Positions 7,248-15,133 of a DNA stretch of 64,000 nucleotides are shown here, one piece after another. A program made the translations under genes and the position numbers. The notes beneath the pieces were generated by a model. The model did not search any database and was not told the DNA's origin. It was given only the letters and a program-made list of their open reading frames with translations. The stretch comes from Actinoplanes regularis (lineage in GTDB: Bacteria; Actinomycetota; Actinomycetes; Mycobacteriales; Micromonosporaceae). Positions within the stretch are counted from its first letter, which is position 1. Every line of letters begins with the position of its first letter. The stretch spans positions 372,001 to 436,000 of the forward strand of contig NZ_FZNR01000006.1 of the NCBI RefSeq assembly GCF_900188005.1, given 5' to 3'.

Positions 7248-8293
7248 CCCAGAGGCTGCGCCGGCGCACCGGCTTCGAGATCGAGCTGATGGCCCCGCCC
7301 GGGGTCAGCCGGCGCACCCTCGCCACGGAACTGGCCGGACGCTGCGGGGGCAGGGTCCGGCCGGTCTGGCACTCCGACAGCGAGCCGTCGCTGGTGCCCG
7401 GCCTGGGCCGGTTCCTGCACCTCACCCAGGGGTTCGAGGTGCACCGTCCGGACGGCGGGCTGCTCTGCACCCTGGTCGACGACATCACCCTGCTGGCCGG
7501 TCTGGATCCGCGGGCCAAGCCGGCGCCCGGCTGGTTCCGGGTGCTCACCGACGATGCCCGGCTGCTGCGGCTGCTGGCCCGGCACAGCGACCCCGGCGGC
7601 ACCATCGACACCGCACTGGCCGCAGCCGCCGCGCTCTGGGGCAGCGAGGTGCAGCGGTACGGGGACGTGTACCGGCTCAACGACGCCGCGGAGACGACGA
7701 TCGCGCTGGCCGCGCCGCTCGGTGGGGAGCGGGAGCGCCCGTGCGAGATCATCACCCCGCCGCTGACCCATGATCACGCCGAACTCCTGGAGGAGCTCCT
7801 CGGACCCGCGCGGGAGCTGGGCTTCACCGTCCCGTCCGAGGCGGCGGTGCACCTGCACGTGGACGGCGCGCCGTTCCGGGCGCCGCACGCGCTGGCCAAC
7901 CTGGTGCGGTTGTTCGCGTACTGGCGGGAGTCGCTGCGGGCGGTGCTGCACACCAACCCGGCGTGCCGCCGGCTCGCACCACTGCCGGGGCCGCTGGTCG
8001 CCGCTGTTCAGGGCGTTCCGTCGTACGACGAACTGTGCACCGCCGCGACCGAGGGCGAGCTGACCAAGTACTTCGACGTGAACCTGACCCAGCTGCTCAC
8101 CGACACGCCGATCCGGGACACCGTGGAGATCCGCATCCTGCCCGGCGCGATCGGGGCGGGGCCGATCGTCGACCGGGCCGCCCTGGTCGAGTTGCTGCTG
8201 GACCGGTGCCTCGACCCGGAGCCGATCCCGCCCGGTGACGATGTGGACGGTCTGCTGGAGCTCGCCGCCGAGGCCCTGGCCGAACGCGCCTGA
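7244..8293 (+). CDS. Amidoligase-family (ATP-grasp-like COOH-NH2 ligase) protein
   Basis: The 349-residue protein carries the hallmarks of the putative amidoligase family: GFEIEL at residues 10-15, HLHVDGAPF near 203, KYFDVNL near 275 and VEIRILPG near 294. The family is predicted to form amide bonds between a carboxylate and an amine, on peptides or small molecules, using ATP. The gene is coupled (GTGA) to the triple-repeat membrane protein. The substrate is unknown; the neighbouring repeat protein or a cell-wall peptide is a reasonable guess. Confidence 0.85.
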   Translation: MTQRLRRRTGFEIELMAPPGVSRRTLATELAGRCGGRVRPVWHSDSEPSLVPGLGRFLHLTQGFEVHRPDGGLLCTLVDDITLLAGLDPRAKPAPGWFRVLTDDARLLRLLARHSDPGGTIDTALAAAAALWGSEVQRYGDVYRLNDAAETTIALAAPLGGERERPCEIITPPLTHDHAELLEELLGPARELGFTVPSEAAVHLHVDGAPFRAPHALANLVRLFAYWRESLRAVLHTNPACRRLAPLPGPLVAAVQGVPSYDELCTAATEGELTKYFDVNLTQLLTDTPIRDTVEIRILPGAIGAGPIVDRAALVELLLDRCLDPEPIPPGDDVDGLLELAAEALAERA

Positions 8294-8372
8294 TACCCCG
8301 GATCGGGTGATTTCGGGGTAACTGACCGTTCGGCCCACTGTGGAGATGCTGTGGGTCGGTTCCTATAAACGC

Positions 8373-8924
8373 GTGTCGTACCCCCCGCAGCAGCCCGTTC
8401 CTCCCCCACCACCGCAGGACCCGTACGTCAGCTACCCGGCGACCCAGCCCTACCTCGATCCGTACGGGCAGGCGGGTCTGGTCTCGGGCTATCAGCAACC
8501 GGTCCCGCCGCCGCGCCGCCCGCTGTGGCCCTGGCTCGCCCTCGTGGCGGCGCTGTCGCTGATCCTGCTCGCCGGTGGTGGCTGGCTGGTCTACGACCGG
8601 CTGCTGCGCGAGGGCGAGGACTCCGGGGTGGCCGCCTGCCGGGCGCTGGCGAGCGAGGAGAAGGGGTCCAGCGGCACCTCCGACGACGAGCTGACCCGGG
8701 ACGAGTACATCGCGATGCGGAAGGTCTTCGCCGACTCCCGCTATCCCGACCTGCGCGAGCACGGCACCAAGCTGATGGACGTCCTGTGGCAGGTGTCCCA
8801 GCTCGGCGCGGACAACGAGGTGGCGGCGCTGGCCTACCTCCAGCCGCTGACCGAGCACGTCAGTGGCCTCCAGTCGGCCTGCGCCGACCACGGCGTCATC
8901 CTCGACCTGAAGCTGACCGACTGA
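8373..8924 (+). CDS. Proline-rich single-pass membrane protein
   Basis: The family is not recognised. From GTG 8373 the product begins MSYPPQQPVPPPPPQDPYVSYP, has a Pro/Tyr/Gln-rich cytoplasmic tail of about 50 residues, a membrane helix (WLALVAALSLILLAGGGWLV), and an extracellular domain of about 100 residues with two cysteines. A -10-like TATAAA at 8364-8369 ends three bases before the GTG and no ribosome site is visible, so a leaderless start is likely. An in-frame ATG at 8340 is possible but lies upstream of that promoter. It follows the amidoligase by 79 bp. Confidence 0.75.
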   Translation: MSYPPQQPVPPPPPQDPYVSYPATQPYLDPYGQAGLVSGYQQPVPPPRRPLWPWLALVAALSLILLAGGGWLVYDRLLREGEDSGVAACRALASEEKGSSGTSDDELTRDEYIAMRKVFADSRYPDLREHGTKLMDVLWQVSQLGADNEVAALAYLQPLTEHVSGLQSACADHGVILDLKLTD

Positions 8925-9106
8925 ATCCTCTTCCTTCGCCACCCACTCACGGCGGCATCAGCCTGCGGCGCCCCCCTTCGGCTCAGGCTCGCCCATGCCG
9001 TCCACCGCTGGGGTAACCAGGTCGGCAAGCTGGTTCGATCTCCGATCCGGCGTTGCGTTCGCTGCGCTTGTTTCGGATAATTCGATTACTCTCAGGGGGT
9101 GGTGCG

Positions 9107-9562
9107 GTGGCGAGGGCGATGAGTCCAGTCAGTCCGGATGAGGAGTCGATCGCTGTGGCCGCGGAGGCGCTGCCGCGGGTGCAGGAATATCTCCGCACGC
9201 ATACCCGCGGCCCCCAGGCGGTCCGGGTAATGGTGGAAGGGTCGGAGGAGGCTCTCGTCGTGCCTCGCGGCGCGGTCGAACTCCTTGCCCGAGTCCTGGC
9301 GCACATGGCGAACGGGCACAGCGTCTCGGTGGTCCCAGAACACGCCGAGTTGACCACACAACAAGCCGCGGACCTGCTCAACGTGTCCCGGCCGTACCTG
9401 ATCGGGCTCCTGGAATCCGGCGAGATCGAGTTTCGGAAGGTCGGCACGCACCGCCGCGTCCTGGCGGGCTCGATCCTGACCTACAAGTACCGCGACGACC
9501 TGCGGCGCCGCGCGGCTGCTGACGAACTCGCTCAGCTTGCCCAGGACATGGGTCCGAGCTGA
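9107..9562 (+). CDS. Antitoxin with excisionase-type helix-turn-helix
   Basis: The C-terminal half has a MerR/excisionase-like DNA-binding domain: LTTQQAADLLNVSRPYLIGLLESGEIEFRKVGTHRRV. The N-terminal half (PDEESIAVAAEALPRVQEYL...) has no known fold that I recognise. The gene ends four bases before a PIN-domain toxin gene, the usual order for this antitoxin class, which neutralises the nuclease and autoregulates. GTG 9107 has an AGGGGG seven bases upstream; ATG 9119 is an alternative. Confidence 0.82.
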   Translation: MARAMSPVSPDEESIAVAAEALPRVQEYLRTHTRGPQAVRVMVEGSEEALVVPRGAVELLARVLAHMANGHSVSVVPEHAELTTQQAADLLNVSRPYLIGLLESGEIEFRKVGTHRRVLAGSILTYKYRDDLRRRAAADELAQLAQDMGPS

Positions 9563-9566
9563 CACG

Positions 9567-10124
9567 ATGGCATTCGTCGTGGTCTACGACGCCAGTGTGT
9601 TGTTCCCGAGCGTCCTGCGTGATCTCCTCATCCGGATCGCGCAGTCAGGCCTGGTACAGGCCAAGTGGTCAGAAGCCATCCTGGACGAGATGTTTGCGGC
9701 TCTGCGACGACAACGCCCTGATCTTGATCCCAACAAGCTCGCACGGACCCGCGCCCTCATGGCGACAGCGGTCCGGGACTGGAAGGTCAGCGGTCACGAG
9801 GACCTCGTGGATTCGTTGAAGCTGCCCGATCCGGACGACCGACATGTCCTGGCAGCGGCAATCAAAGCGCGGGCACAAGTGATCGTCACCTCGAACGTCC
9901 GCGACTTTCCCGTTGCGGAGCTCCGCAGGTGGGACATTGATCCGAAAACCCCGGACGAGTTCGTGCGAGACCAGATCAGCCTGGACCGAAGCGCGGTCTA
10001 TGCGTCGGTCCAGCAGATCGTCGACTCATGGCGAAACCCTCCGGGCAGCATCGAAGACGTATTGGACCGTCTCGAGCGCTCAGGCCTCGCGATCAGCGCC
10101 GCTGAGTTGCGCTCGCGCCCCTAG
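9567..10124 (+). CDS. PIN-domain ribonuclease toxin
   Basis: The 185-residue protein has the acidic residues expected of a PIN nuclease: Asp in VVYDASVLFP, Glu in ILDEMF, Asp in LPDPDDRHVLAAA and Asp in TSNVRDFP. It would cleave RNA when free of its antitoxin, encoded immediately upstream. The C-terminal 60 residues (SLDRSAVYASVQQIVDSWRNPPGS) extend past the core domain, as in the VapC-like family often paired with excisionase-type antitoxins. Confidence 0.87.
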   Translation: MAFVVVYDASVLFPSVLRDLLIRIAQSGLVQAKWSEAILDEMFAALRRQRPDLDPNKLARTRALMATAVRDWKVSGHEDLVDSLKLPDPDDRHVLAAAIKARAQVIVTSNVRDFPVAELRRWDIDPKTPDEFVRDQISLDRSAVYASVQQIVDSWRNPPGSIEDVLDRLERSGLAISAAELRSRP

Positions 10125-10211
10125 CCAGAACCGCGCCAACCGCTACAGGCCGCCGAGCCTCCCACCACGGTTGCCGTACGGCCCGGTTCTGGCGATTTAC
10201 GCTGAGGCCAG

Positions 10212-10230
10212 GGTCCGCCAAACGCGGACC
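10212..10230. terminator. Short hairpin between convergent genes
   Basis: GGTCCGC-CAAAC-GCGGACC forms a 7-bp stem just past the end of the minus-strand dehydrogenase gene. A wider 10-bp inverted repeat (GCCAGAACCG at 10124-10133, its complement at 10184-10193) also lies in this gap. Weak terminator candidates only. Confidence 0.4.
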
Positions 10231-10234
10231 GGGT

Positions 10235-10990
10235 TCAGTCGATGAGGTCGGCGAGCAGGTCGCGGCTGGCCGTGGCGATCCGCGGGGTGACGCCGAGGTC
10301 GGTGAGCAGCTCGGCGGCCGCGGCCATCTCCTCGCGGCGGCGCACCGCGTGCTTCTTCGAGCCGTCGACGAGCCGGTCCAGGGTGGCCGCGTCCGCCTTG
10401 ATCAGCTCGGCGGCGATGTTGCCGCGCAGCCACTCCTCCAGGCCGGCCGCCCGCGCCGCGGCCAGCGCCTCCACCACGGCCGCCGCCATGCCCTTGTAGA
10501 AGACGCTGCGCAGCAGTTTGCGGGTCGCCGCGGTGCCGACCGGGCCGTCCAGCACGAGGACGTCGGCGCCGTAGCCGCCGAGGACGGTGGCGAGCCGTTC
10601 GGCCGCGGGACCGGACATCGTCATGGGGGTGCGCAGGCCCTTGCCCGGCACGGGCGACATCAGGGCGACGTCGACGACCTCGACGGCGCCGGCCGCCTCC
10701 GTGCGCAGCCGCTCCTTCAGGCCGGGCGTGGCCGTGTTGAGATCCGCCCAGACGGTGCCGGGCGCGCAGGCGGGCAGCGCGGCACGCAGCGCGTCGAGGG
10801 CGTCGGCCGCGCTGTTGACGCTGAGCACCACCTCCGCGCCACGGCAGGCGTCGGCGTCGCCGGCGGCCGCGATCACGCCGGCCGGTGGCGCGACGCGGGG
10901 GTCGAAGCCGCGCACGGTGGCGCCGGCTGCGGCGAGGTCGGCGGCGATCAGGCTGCCGGCCTCTCCCAGCCCGAGTACGGCGATGATCAA
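10235..10990 (-). CDS. NAD(P)-dependent dehydrogenase, 6PGDH/3-HIBADH-like with DUF1932
   Basis: The protein starts LIIAVLGLGEAGSLIAADLAAAG, a Rossmann GxGxxG motif, and continues with the beta-hydroxyacid dehydrogenase pattern (DLNTATPG, VDVALMSPVPGKG). The C-terminal half (GTAATRKLLRSVFYKGMAAAVVEALAAA) matches the DUF1932-type helical domain. TTG 10990 has a GGAGG seven bases upstream, which decides the start over an ATG at 11047. It diverges from the aromatic operon and shares its operator region, so it probably oxidises or reduces an intermediate of that pathway; the substrate is not evident. Confidence 0.82.
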   Translation of the reverse strand: MIIAVLGLGEAGSLIAADLAAAGATVRGFDPRVAPPAGVIAAAGDADACRGAEVVLSVNSAADALDALRAALPACAPGTVWADLNTATPGLKERLRTEAAGAVEVVDVALMSPVPGKGLRTPMTMSGPAAERLATVLGGYGADVLVLDGPVGTAATRKLLRSVFYKGMAAAVVEALAAARAAGLEEWLRGNIAAELIKADAATLDRLVDGSKKHAVRRREEMAAAAELLTDLGVTPRIATASRDLLADLID

Positions 10991-11095
10991 GGCGGTACCT
11001 CCGGGTGCTCCGTCGATTTCAGGGGGCCTCCTGGAATCGTCCCTCATCGCTGGCGCCTCCCCGCTGAACAGCGACTCTCGCAGATTGGCGACAGG

Positions 11096-11107
11096 ATTGT
11101 CAACAAT
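11096..11107. promoter_or_regulatory. GntR/FadR-type operator upstream of galB, site 1
   Basis: ATTGT-CA-ACAAT touches the -35 element of the plus-strand promoter. The TTGTnnACAA pattern is that of FCD/FadR-subfamily GntR repressors. Related sites occur at 11165, 25946, 26016 and 36852. No GntR gene lies in the window. Confidence 0.7.
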
Positions 11108-11135
11108 TGCTTCGACCAGGTGATCGCCCTAGTCT
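11107..11135 (+). promoter_or_regulatory. Promoter of the aromatic catabolic operon
   Basis: TTGCTT at 11107-11112 and TAGTCT at 11130-11135 are separated by 17 bp, a good sigma-70-type promoter. It lies between two operator sites whose centres are 68 bp apart. Confidence 0.55.
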
Positions 11136-11164
11136 GGACCGTGTGGCGACCAGGCTTCAGCCGG

Positions 11165-11174
11165 TTGTTGACAA
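11165..11174. promoter_or_regulatory. GntR/FadR-type operator upstream of galB, site 2
   Basis: TTGT-TG-ACAA lies downstream of the likely transcription start and 28 bp before the galB ATG. Two sites flanking a promoter suggest cooperative repression. Confidence 0.65.
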
Positions 11175-11202
11175 TCGTATTGGCAGACTATGGGGAGCCG
11201 TA

Positions 11203-11928
11203 ATGACCGATTCCACCCTGGTACTCACCGCACACCCCGGCGACTTCGTCTGGCGTGCGGCGGGCGCGATCGCCCTGGCCGGCTCCCGCGGCCGGCGCGT
11301 GGTGATCGGCTGCATGAGCTTCGGCGAGCGCGGCGAGTCGGCGTCGTTGTGGCGCAAGGGGTACAACCTGGACCAGGTCAAGGCGGTCCGCCGGCAGGAG
11401 GCCGAGGAGGCCGCCAAGGTGCTCGGCGCGGAGATCCGATTCTTCGACGCCGACGACTACCCGCTGGTCGAGACCCCGGCGCTGCTGCAGGGCCTGATCG
11501 ACCTGTACCGGGAGGTGCAGCCGGCCGTGGTGCTGACGCACGCGCCGGCCGACCCGTACAACGGCGACCACGCGTTCGCGCACCAGATCGCGCTCAAGGC
11601 CCGGATCCTCGCGCAGGCGCCGGGGGTCGAGGGGCCGGGCGAGGTGATCGGCGCGCCACCGGTCTTCTGCTTCGAGCCGCACCAGCCCGAGCAGTGCGGC
11701 TTCGTGCCGAACGTGCTGCTGGACGTCACCGAGGTGTGGGAGCGAAAGCGGGAGGCGATGGCGGTCCTCGCCGCGCAGAAGCACCTGCACGCGTACTACA
11801 CCGATCTCGGCAAACGCCGGGGTCTGCAGGCCGCCCGGAACTCCGGGCCGAACCTGGGCCTGCCCAACGAGACGTACGGTGAGGCGTACATGCGGATCTA
11901 CCCGCAGGTCACCCGGGAGTTGTCGTGA
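11203..11928 (+). CDS. galB: 4-oxalomesaconate hydratase, PIG-L family (GalB-like)
   Basis: The 241-residue protein has the PIG-L/LmbE zinc fold: LVLTAHPGDFVWRAAGAIAL (the family AHPDD motif appears as AHPGD) and a later metal-site region DPYNGDHAFAHQIALKARILAQ. In gallate and protocatechuate meta-cleavage, GalB hydrates 4-oxalomesaconate to 4-carboxy-4-hydroxy-2-oxoadipate. The assignment rests largely on the following GalC- and GalD-like genes. GGGGAG lies 5 bases before the ATG. The stop overlaps the next gene (GTGA). Confidence 0.85.
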   Translation: MTDSTLVLTAHPGDFVWRAAGAIALAGSRGRRVVIGCMSFGERGESASLWRKGYNLDQVKAVRRQEAEEAAKVLGAEIRFFDADDYPLVETPALLQGLIDLYREVQPAVVLTHAPADPYNGDHAFAHQIALKARILAQAPGVEGPGEVIGAPPVFCFEPHQPEQCGFVPNVLLDVTEVWERKREAMAVLAAQKHLHAYYTDLGKRRGLQAARNSGPNLGLPNETYGEAYMRIYPQVTRELS

Positions 11929-12602
11929 GCCGGCACGTGGTGGTCCGGGATTTCGAGCGGGTTCCCGCCGAGATCCTGAAGGAGCTGGCCGAGGAGGGCG
12001 CCTCGACGGTGCACGAGGCCGACGGGCGGCGCGGGGCGTTCACCCCCGAGCTGCGCCCGATCCAGTCCGGCGCCCGGATCGCCGGCGCCGCCGTGACGGT
12101 CTCCTGCCACCCCGGCGACAACCTGATGATCCACGCCGCGGTGGAGACGGTCCGGCCCGGTGACGTCGTCGTCATCACGACCACCTCCCCGTCCACCGAC
12201 GGCATGCTCGGCGACCTGCTGGCCACCTCGCTGCGGGCGCACGGCGCGATCGGCGTCATCCTGGACGCCGGGGTGCGCGACGCGGCCGAGCTGCGCGAGA
12301 TGGGCTTCCCGGTGTGGGCACGGGCGATCAGCCCGCAGGGCACGGTCAAGGCCAGCCCCGGCTCGGTCAACGTCCCGGTGGCGGTCTGTGGACAGGTCGT
12401 CAACCCGGGCGACGCGATCGTCGCCGACGACGACGGCATCGTGGTGGTCCCACGCGACCGGGCGGCGGCCGTCCTCGCCGCGGCACGGAAACGGACCGCG
12501 AGCGAGGCGTCGAAGCGGGAGCGGCTGGCCGCCGGCGAGCTGGGCGTGGACATGTACGGTCTGCGGCCGCTGCTGGAGCGGCTGGGGGTGGAGTACCAAT
12601 GA
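11925..12602 (+). CDS. galC: 4-carboxy-4-hydroxy-2-oxoadipate aldolase, RraA-like (GalC/LigK type)
   Basis: The 225-residue protein belongs to the RraA-like aldolase family (AGAAVTVSCHPGDNLMIHAAVETVRPGDVVVI, then GAIGVILDAGVRDAAELREMGFPVWARAISPQGTVKA, then GDAIVADDDGIVVVPRDRA). Such enzymes split 4-carboxy-4-hydroxy-2-oxoadipate into pyruvate and oxaloacetate with a divalent metal. The Gly-x-x-x-Asp and Arg-Asp residues of the family active site are seen in GVILDAGVRD. It follows galB with GTGA overlap, and its own stop overlaps the first of four 77-bp micro-ORF repeats. Confidence 0.88.
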   Translation: MSRHVVVRDFERVPAEILKELAEEGASTVHEADGRRGAFTPELRPIQSGARIAGAAVTVSCHPGDNLMIHAAVETVRPGDVVVITTTSPSTDGMLGDLLATSLRAHGAIGVILDAGVRDAAELREMGFPVWARAISPQGTVKASPGSVNVPVAVCGQVVNPGDAIVADDDGIVVVPRDRAAAVLAAARKRTASEASKRERLAAGELGVDMYGLRPLLERLGVEYQ

Positions 12603-12906
12603 GCGAGCTTGCGAGCGAATCGGCTAGCTCAGTCTCCAGCTCATGGCGACGCCGGAGCGAAGCGGAGGTGGCGCCATGAGCGAGCTTGCGAGCGAATCGG
12701 CTAGCTCAGTCTCCAGCTCATGGCGACGCCGGAGCGAAGCGGAGGTGGCGCCATGAACGAGCTTGCGAGCAAATCGGCTAGCTCAGTCTCCAGCTCATGG
12801 CGACGCCGGAGCGAAGCGGAGGTGGCGCCATGAACGAGCTTGCGAGCAAATCGGCAAGCTCAGTCTCCAGCTCATGGCGACGCCGGAGCGAAGCGGAGGT
12901 GGCGCC
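12599..12906 (+). repeat. Four tandem 77-bp coupled micro-ORF repeats before galD
   Basis: Exactly four 77-bp units begin at 12599, 12676, 12753 and 12830, and galD begins at 12907 where a fifth would start. Each unit opens with ATG and encodes 26 codons (MSELASES...RRRSEAEVAP in unit 1). The stop TGA overlaps the ATG of the next unit as ATGA. Each unit ends with GCGGAGGTGGCGCC, which puts GGAGGT about six bases before the next ATG. galC, four micro-ORFs and galD thus form one chain of stop/start overlaps. Units 3 and 4 share changes (ATGAAC, GAGCAAAT), indicating recent duplication. Translation of the peptides is not proven. Confidence 0.9.
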
Positions 12907-13974
12907 ATGAGCCGGCCGATTCCCGTACTGCTGATGCGTGGCGGCACGTCGAAGGGGGCGTACTTCCGCGCCGAGGACCTGCCGGCCGACCCGGCCGCGC
13001 GGGACCGGCTGCTGCTGGCCGTGATGGGCTCGCCGGACCCGCGGCAGATCGACGGCATCGGTGGCGGGCATCCGCTGACCAGCAAGGTCGCCGTGATCAG
13101 CCGCTCCACCGACCCGGAGGCCGACGTCGACTACCTGTTCCTGCAGGTCCAGGTCGACAAGCCGATCGTCAGCGCGGAGCAGCCCTGCGGCAACATCCTG
13201 GCCGGGGTGGGCCCGTTCGCGATCGAGCGCGGCCTCGTCGACCCGCGGGATCCGAGAACCCCGGTCCGGGTACGCATGGTCAACACCGGCGCGCTCGCCG
13301 TCGTCACCGTCTCCACTCCGGACGGCCGGGTCGAGTACGCCGGCGACACCGCGCTCAGCGGGGTGCCCGGCACGGCCGCCCGCATCGAGGTCGAGTTCCG
13401 CGACACGGCCGGCTCGGTCGCGCCCGGGCTGCTGCCCACCGGCCGGGTCCGCGACGACCTGGACGGCGTCCCGGCCACCCTCATCGACAACGGCATGCCG
13501 GTGGTCCTGCTCAACGCCGGTGACCTGGGCGTCACCGGCTACGAGACGCCGGCCCGGCTGGAGGCGAACGGCGAGCTGCGGCGCAGGGTCGAGGAGCTGC
13601 GGCTGATCGCCGGCAAGCTGATGGGTCTCGGCGACGTCGGCGCCACCACGGTGCCGAAGATGTGCCTGGTCGCGCCGCCGGCGCACGGGGGCTCGCTGAG
13701 CACCAGGATGTTCATCCCGCACCGGGTGCACGCCTCGATCGGGGTGCTCGCCGCGGTCAGCGTCGGCACCGCCGCCGCCGTTCCCGGCAGTGTCGCGTTC
13801 CTCGCGGAAGCGCCGGAGACCATCCGGCTGGAACACCCGTCCGGCTTCTACGACGTGGTCATCGACGTCGACCCGGCCGGTGACGAGATCACGGTCGGCC
13901 GGTCGGCGATCGTGAGCACCGCCCGCCTGCTCCTCGATGGACAGGTCCATCGCCGCTCGGAGGAACTCTCATGA
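12907..13974 (+). CDS. galD: 4-oxalomesaconate tautomerase, PrpF family (GalD-like)
   Basis: The 355-residue protein starts MSRPIPVLLMRGGTSKGAYF, the PrpF/GalD signature, followed by GIGGGHPLTSKVAVIS and EQPCGNILAGVGPFAIERGL. PrpF-fold enzymes isomerise double bonds in unsaturated acids; GalD interconverts tautomers of 4-oxalomesaconate. The start at 12907 uses the GGAGGT carried by the last 77-bp repeat and overlaps its stop; longer frames from upstream only read through the repeats. The stop overlaps the next gene by four bases. Confidence 0.88.
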   Translation: MSRPIPVLLMRGGTSKGAYFRAEDLPADPAARDRLLLAVMGSPDPRQIDGIGGGHPLTSKVAVISRSTDPEADVDYLFLQVQVDKPIVSAEQPCGNILAGVGPFAIERGLVDPRDPRTPVRVRMVNTGALAVVTVSTPDGRVEYAGDTALSGVPGTAARIEVEFRDTAGSVAPGLLPTGRVRDDLDGVPATLIDNGMPVVLLNAGDLGVTGYETPARLEANGELRRRVEELRLIAGKLMGLGDVGATTVPKMCLVAPPAHGGSLSTRMFIPHRVHASIGVLAAVSVGTAAAVPGSVAFLAEAPETIRLEHPSGFYDVVIDVDPAGDEITVGRSAIVSTARLLLDGQVHRRSEELS

Positions 13975-14936
13975 CTGAACGCCTTCGCGACGTCGCGCAC
14001 GTCTCCGCGGTCGAGCTCTTCACCCCGGTGCTGGACGACACCGTGCGGTTCTTCACCGACCAGATGGCGATGGAGGTCGTGGACCGCCGCGGCGACAGCG
14101 TCTACCTGCACACCTGGGACGACTACGAGATGTTCTCGGTGAAGGTGACCGCGTCGCGGTCCTCCGGGATCGGTCGCAGCTGGCTGCGGGCGCGCAGTCC
14201 GGAGGCGCTGCAGCGGCGGGTGGAGCAGATCGAGAAGGCCGGCCTCGGCGAGGGGTGGAGCGAGGACGAGCCCGCGTACGGCCCGGTCTTCCACTTCACC
14301 GATCCGGACGGTCACCGGTTCGGGATCTACTGGGAGACCCGGCGGTACGTCGCCTCCGACGAGACCCGCCCGTCGCTGAAGAACCAGGCGGCGAGGTTCC
14401 CCGGGCGCGGCTCGAACGTGCGCCGTCTCGACCACATCAACTTCCTCGCCCGGGACGTGCCGGAGAACGAGCAGTTCGTCGACGAGGCGCTCAGCGGGCG
14501 GCCCAGCGAGCAGATCGTGCTGGACGACGGGACCAAGGCCGCGGTCTGGTACACGTTCAGCGACAAGTCGTACGACGTGGTCTACACCCGGGACTGGACC
14601 GGCTCGACGGGGCGGCTGCACCACATCGCGTTCGCCACCGACACCCGCGAGGACATTCTGCGGGCGGCGGACGTGTTCCTCGAGGCCGGCATCCACATCG
14701 AGACGGGTCCGCACAAGCACGCCATCCAGCAGACCTTCTTCCTGTACGTCTACGAGCCGGGCGGCAACCGGATCGAGCTCTGCAACGCCGGCGCCCGGCT
14801 GCTGCTCGCGCCGGACCACGAGGTGATCACCTGGACCGAGGCGGAGCGCGCCAAGGGTCAGGCCTGGGGGCTCAAGACGATTCAGACGTTCCACACCCAC
14901 GGGACTCCGCCGGTCGACGAGTCGGAATGGGCGTGA
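13971..14936 (+). CDS. Extradiol ring-cleavage dioxygenase, VOC (type I) family
   Basis: The 321-residue protein has two VOC domains. Likely iron ligands are His in RLDHINFLARD, His in RLHHIAFATDT and Glu in GNRIELCN, as in catechol 2,3-dioxygenases. It would open the aromatic ring, giving the substrate for the GalB-D-like enzymes. In known gallate and protocatechuate 4,5 pathways this step is done by an unrelated LigAB-type enzyme, so the pairing here is unusual and the true substrate is open. It is last in the galBCD operon (ATGA overlap). Confidence 0.82.
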   Translation: MTERLRDVAHVSAVELFTPVLDDTVRFFTDQMAMEVVDRRGDSVYLHTWDDYEMFSVKVTASRSSGIGRSWLRARSPEALQRRVEQIEKAGLGEGWSEDEPAYGPVFHFTDPDGHRFGIYWETRRYVASDETRPSLKNQAARFPGRGSNVRRLDHINFLARDVPENEQFVDEALSGRPSEQIVLDDGTKAAVWYTFSDKSYDVVYTRDWTGSTGRLHHIAFATDTREDILRAADVFLEAGIHIETGPHKHAIQQTFFLYVYEPGGNRIELCNAGARLLLAPDHEVITWTEAERAKGQAWGLKTIQTFHTHGTPPVDESEWA

Positions 14937-15133
14937 GCCCGGGTGCCCGTACCAGCAAAGATTTATAAACGTGCTCTACGCTGGGGATACGTGAATTGAT
15001 TCGCGTTCGGGAAATCGTGAACTAATAGCCGATCGGTGGTCACTCGCGAGCGTTAACCGCGCTTTTTCCACCGATATCCTGAGAGCCTGAAAACAACCGG
15101 CCGTCGTGAACCTTTGACGGAGGTGTCGGGCTC

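Noticed and set aside
12599..12906. 77-bp arrays as CRISPR
   Set aside because: The units are contiguous with no variable spacers, code a conserved micro-ORF, and sit exactly between operon genes.
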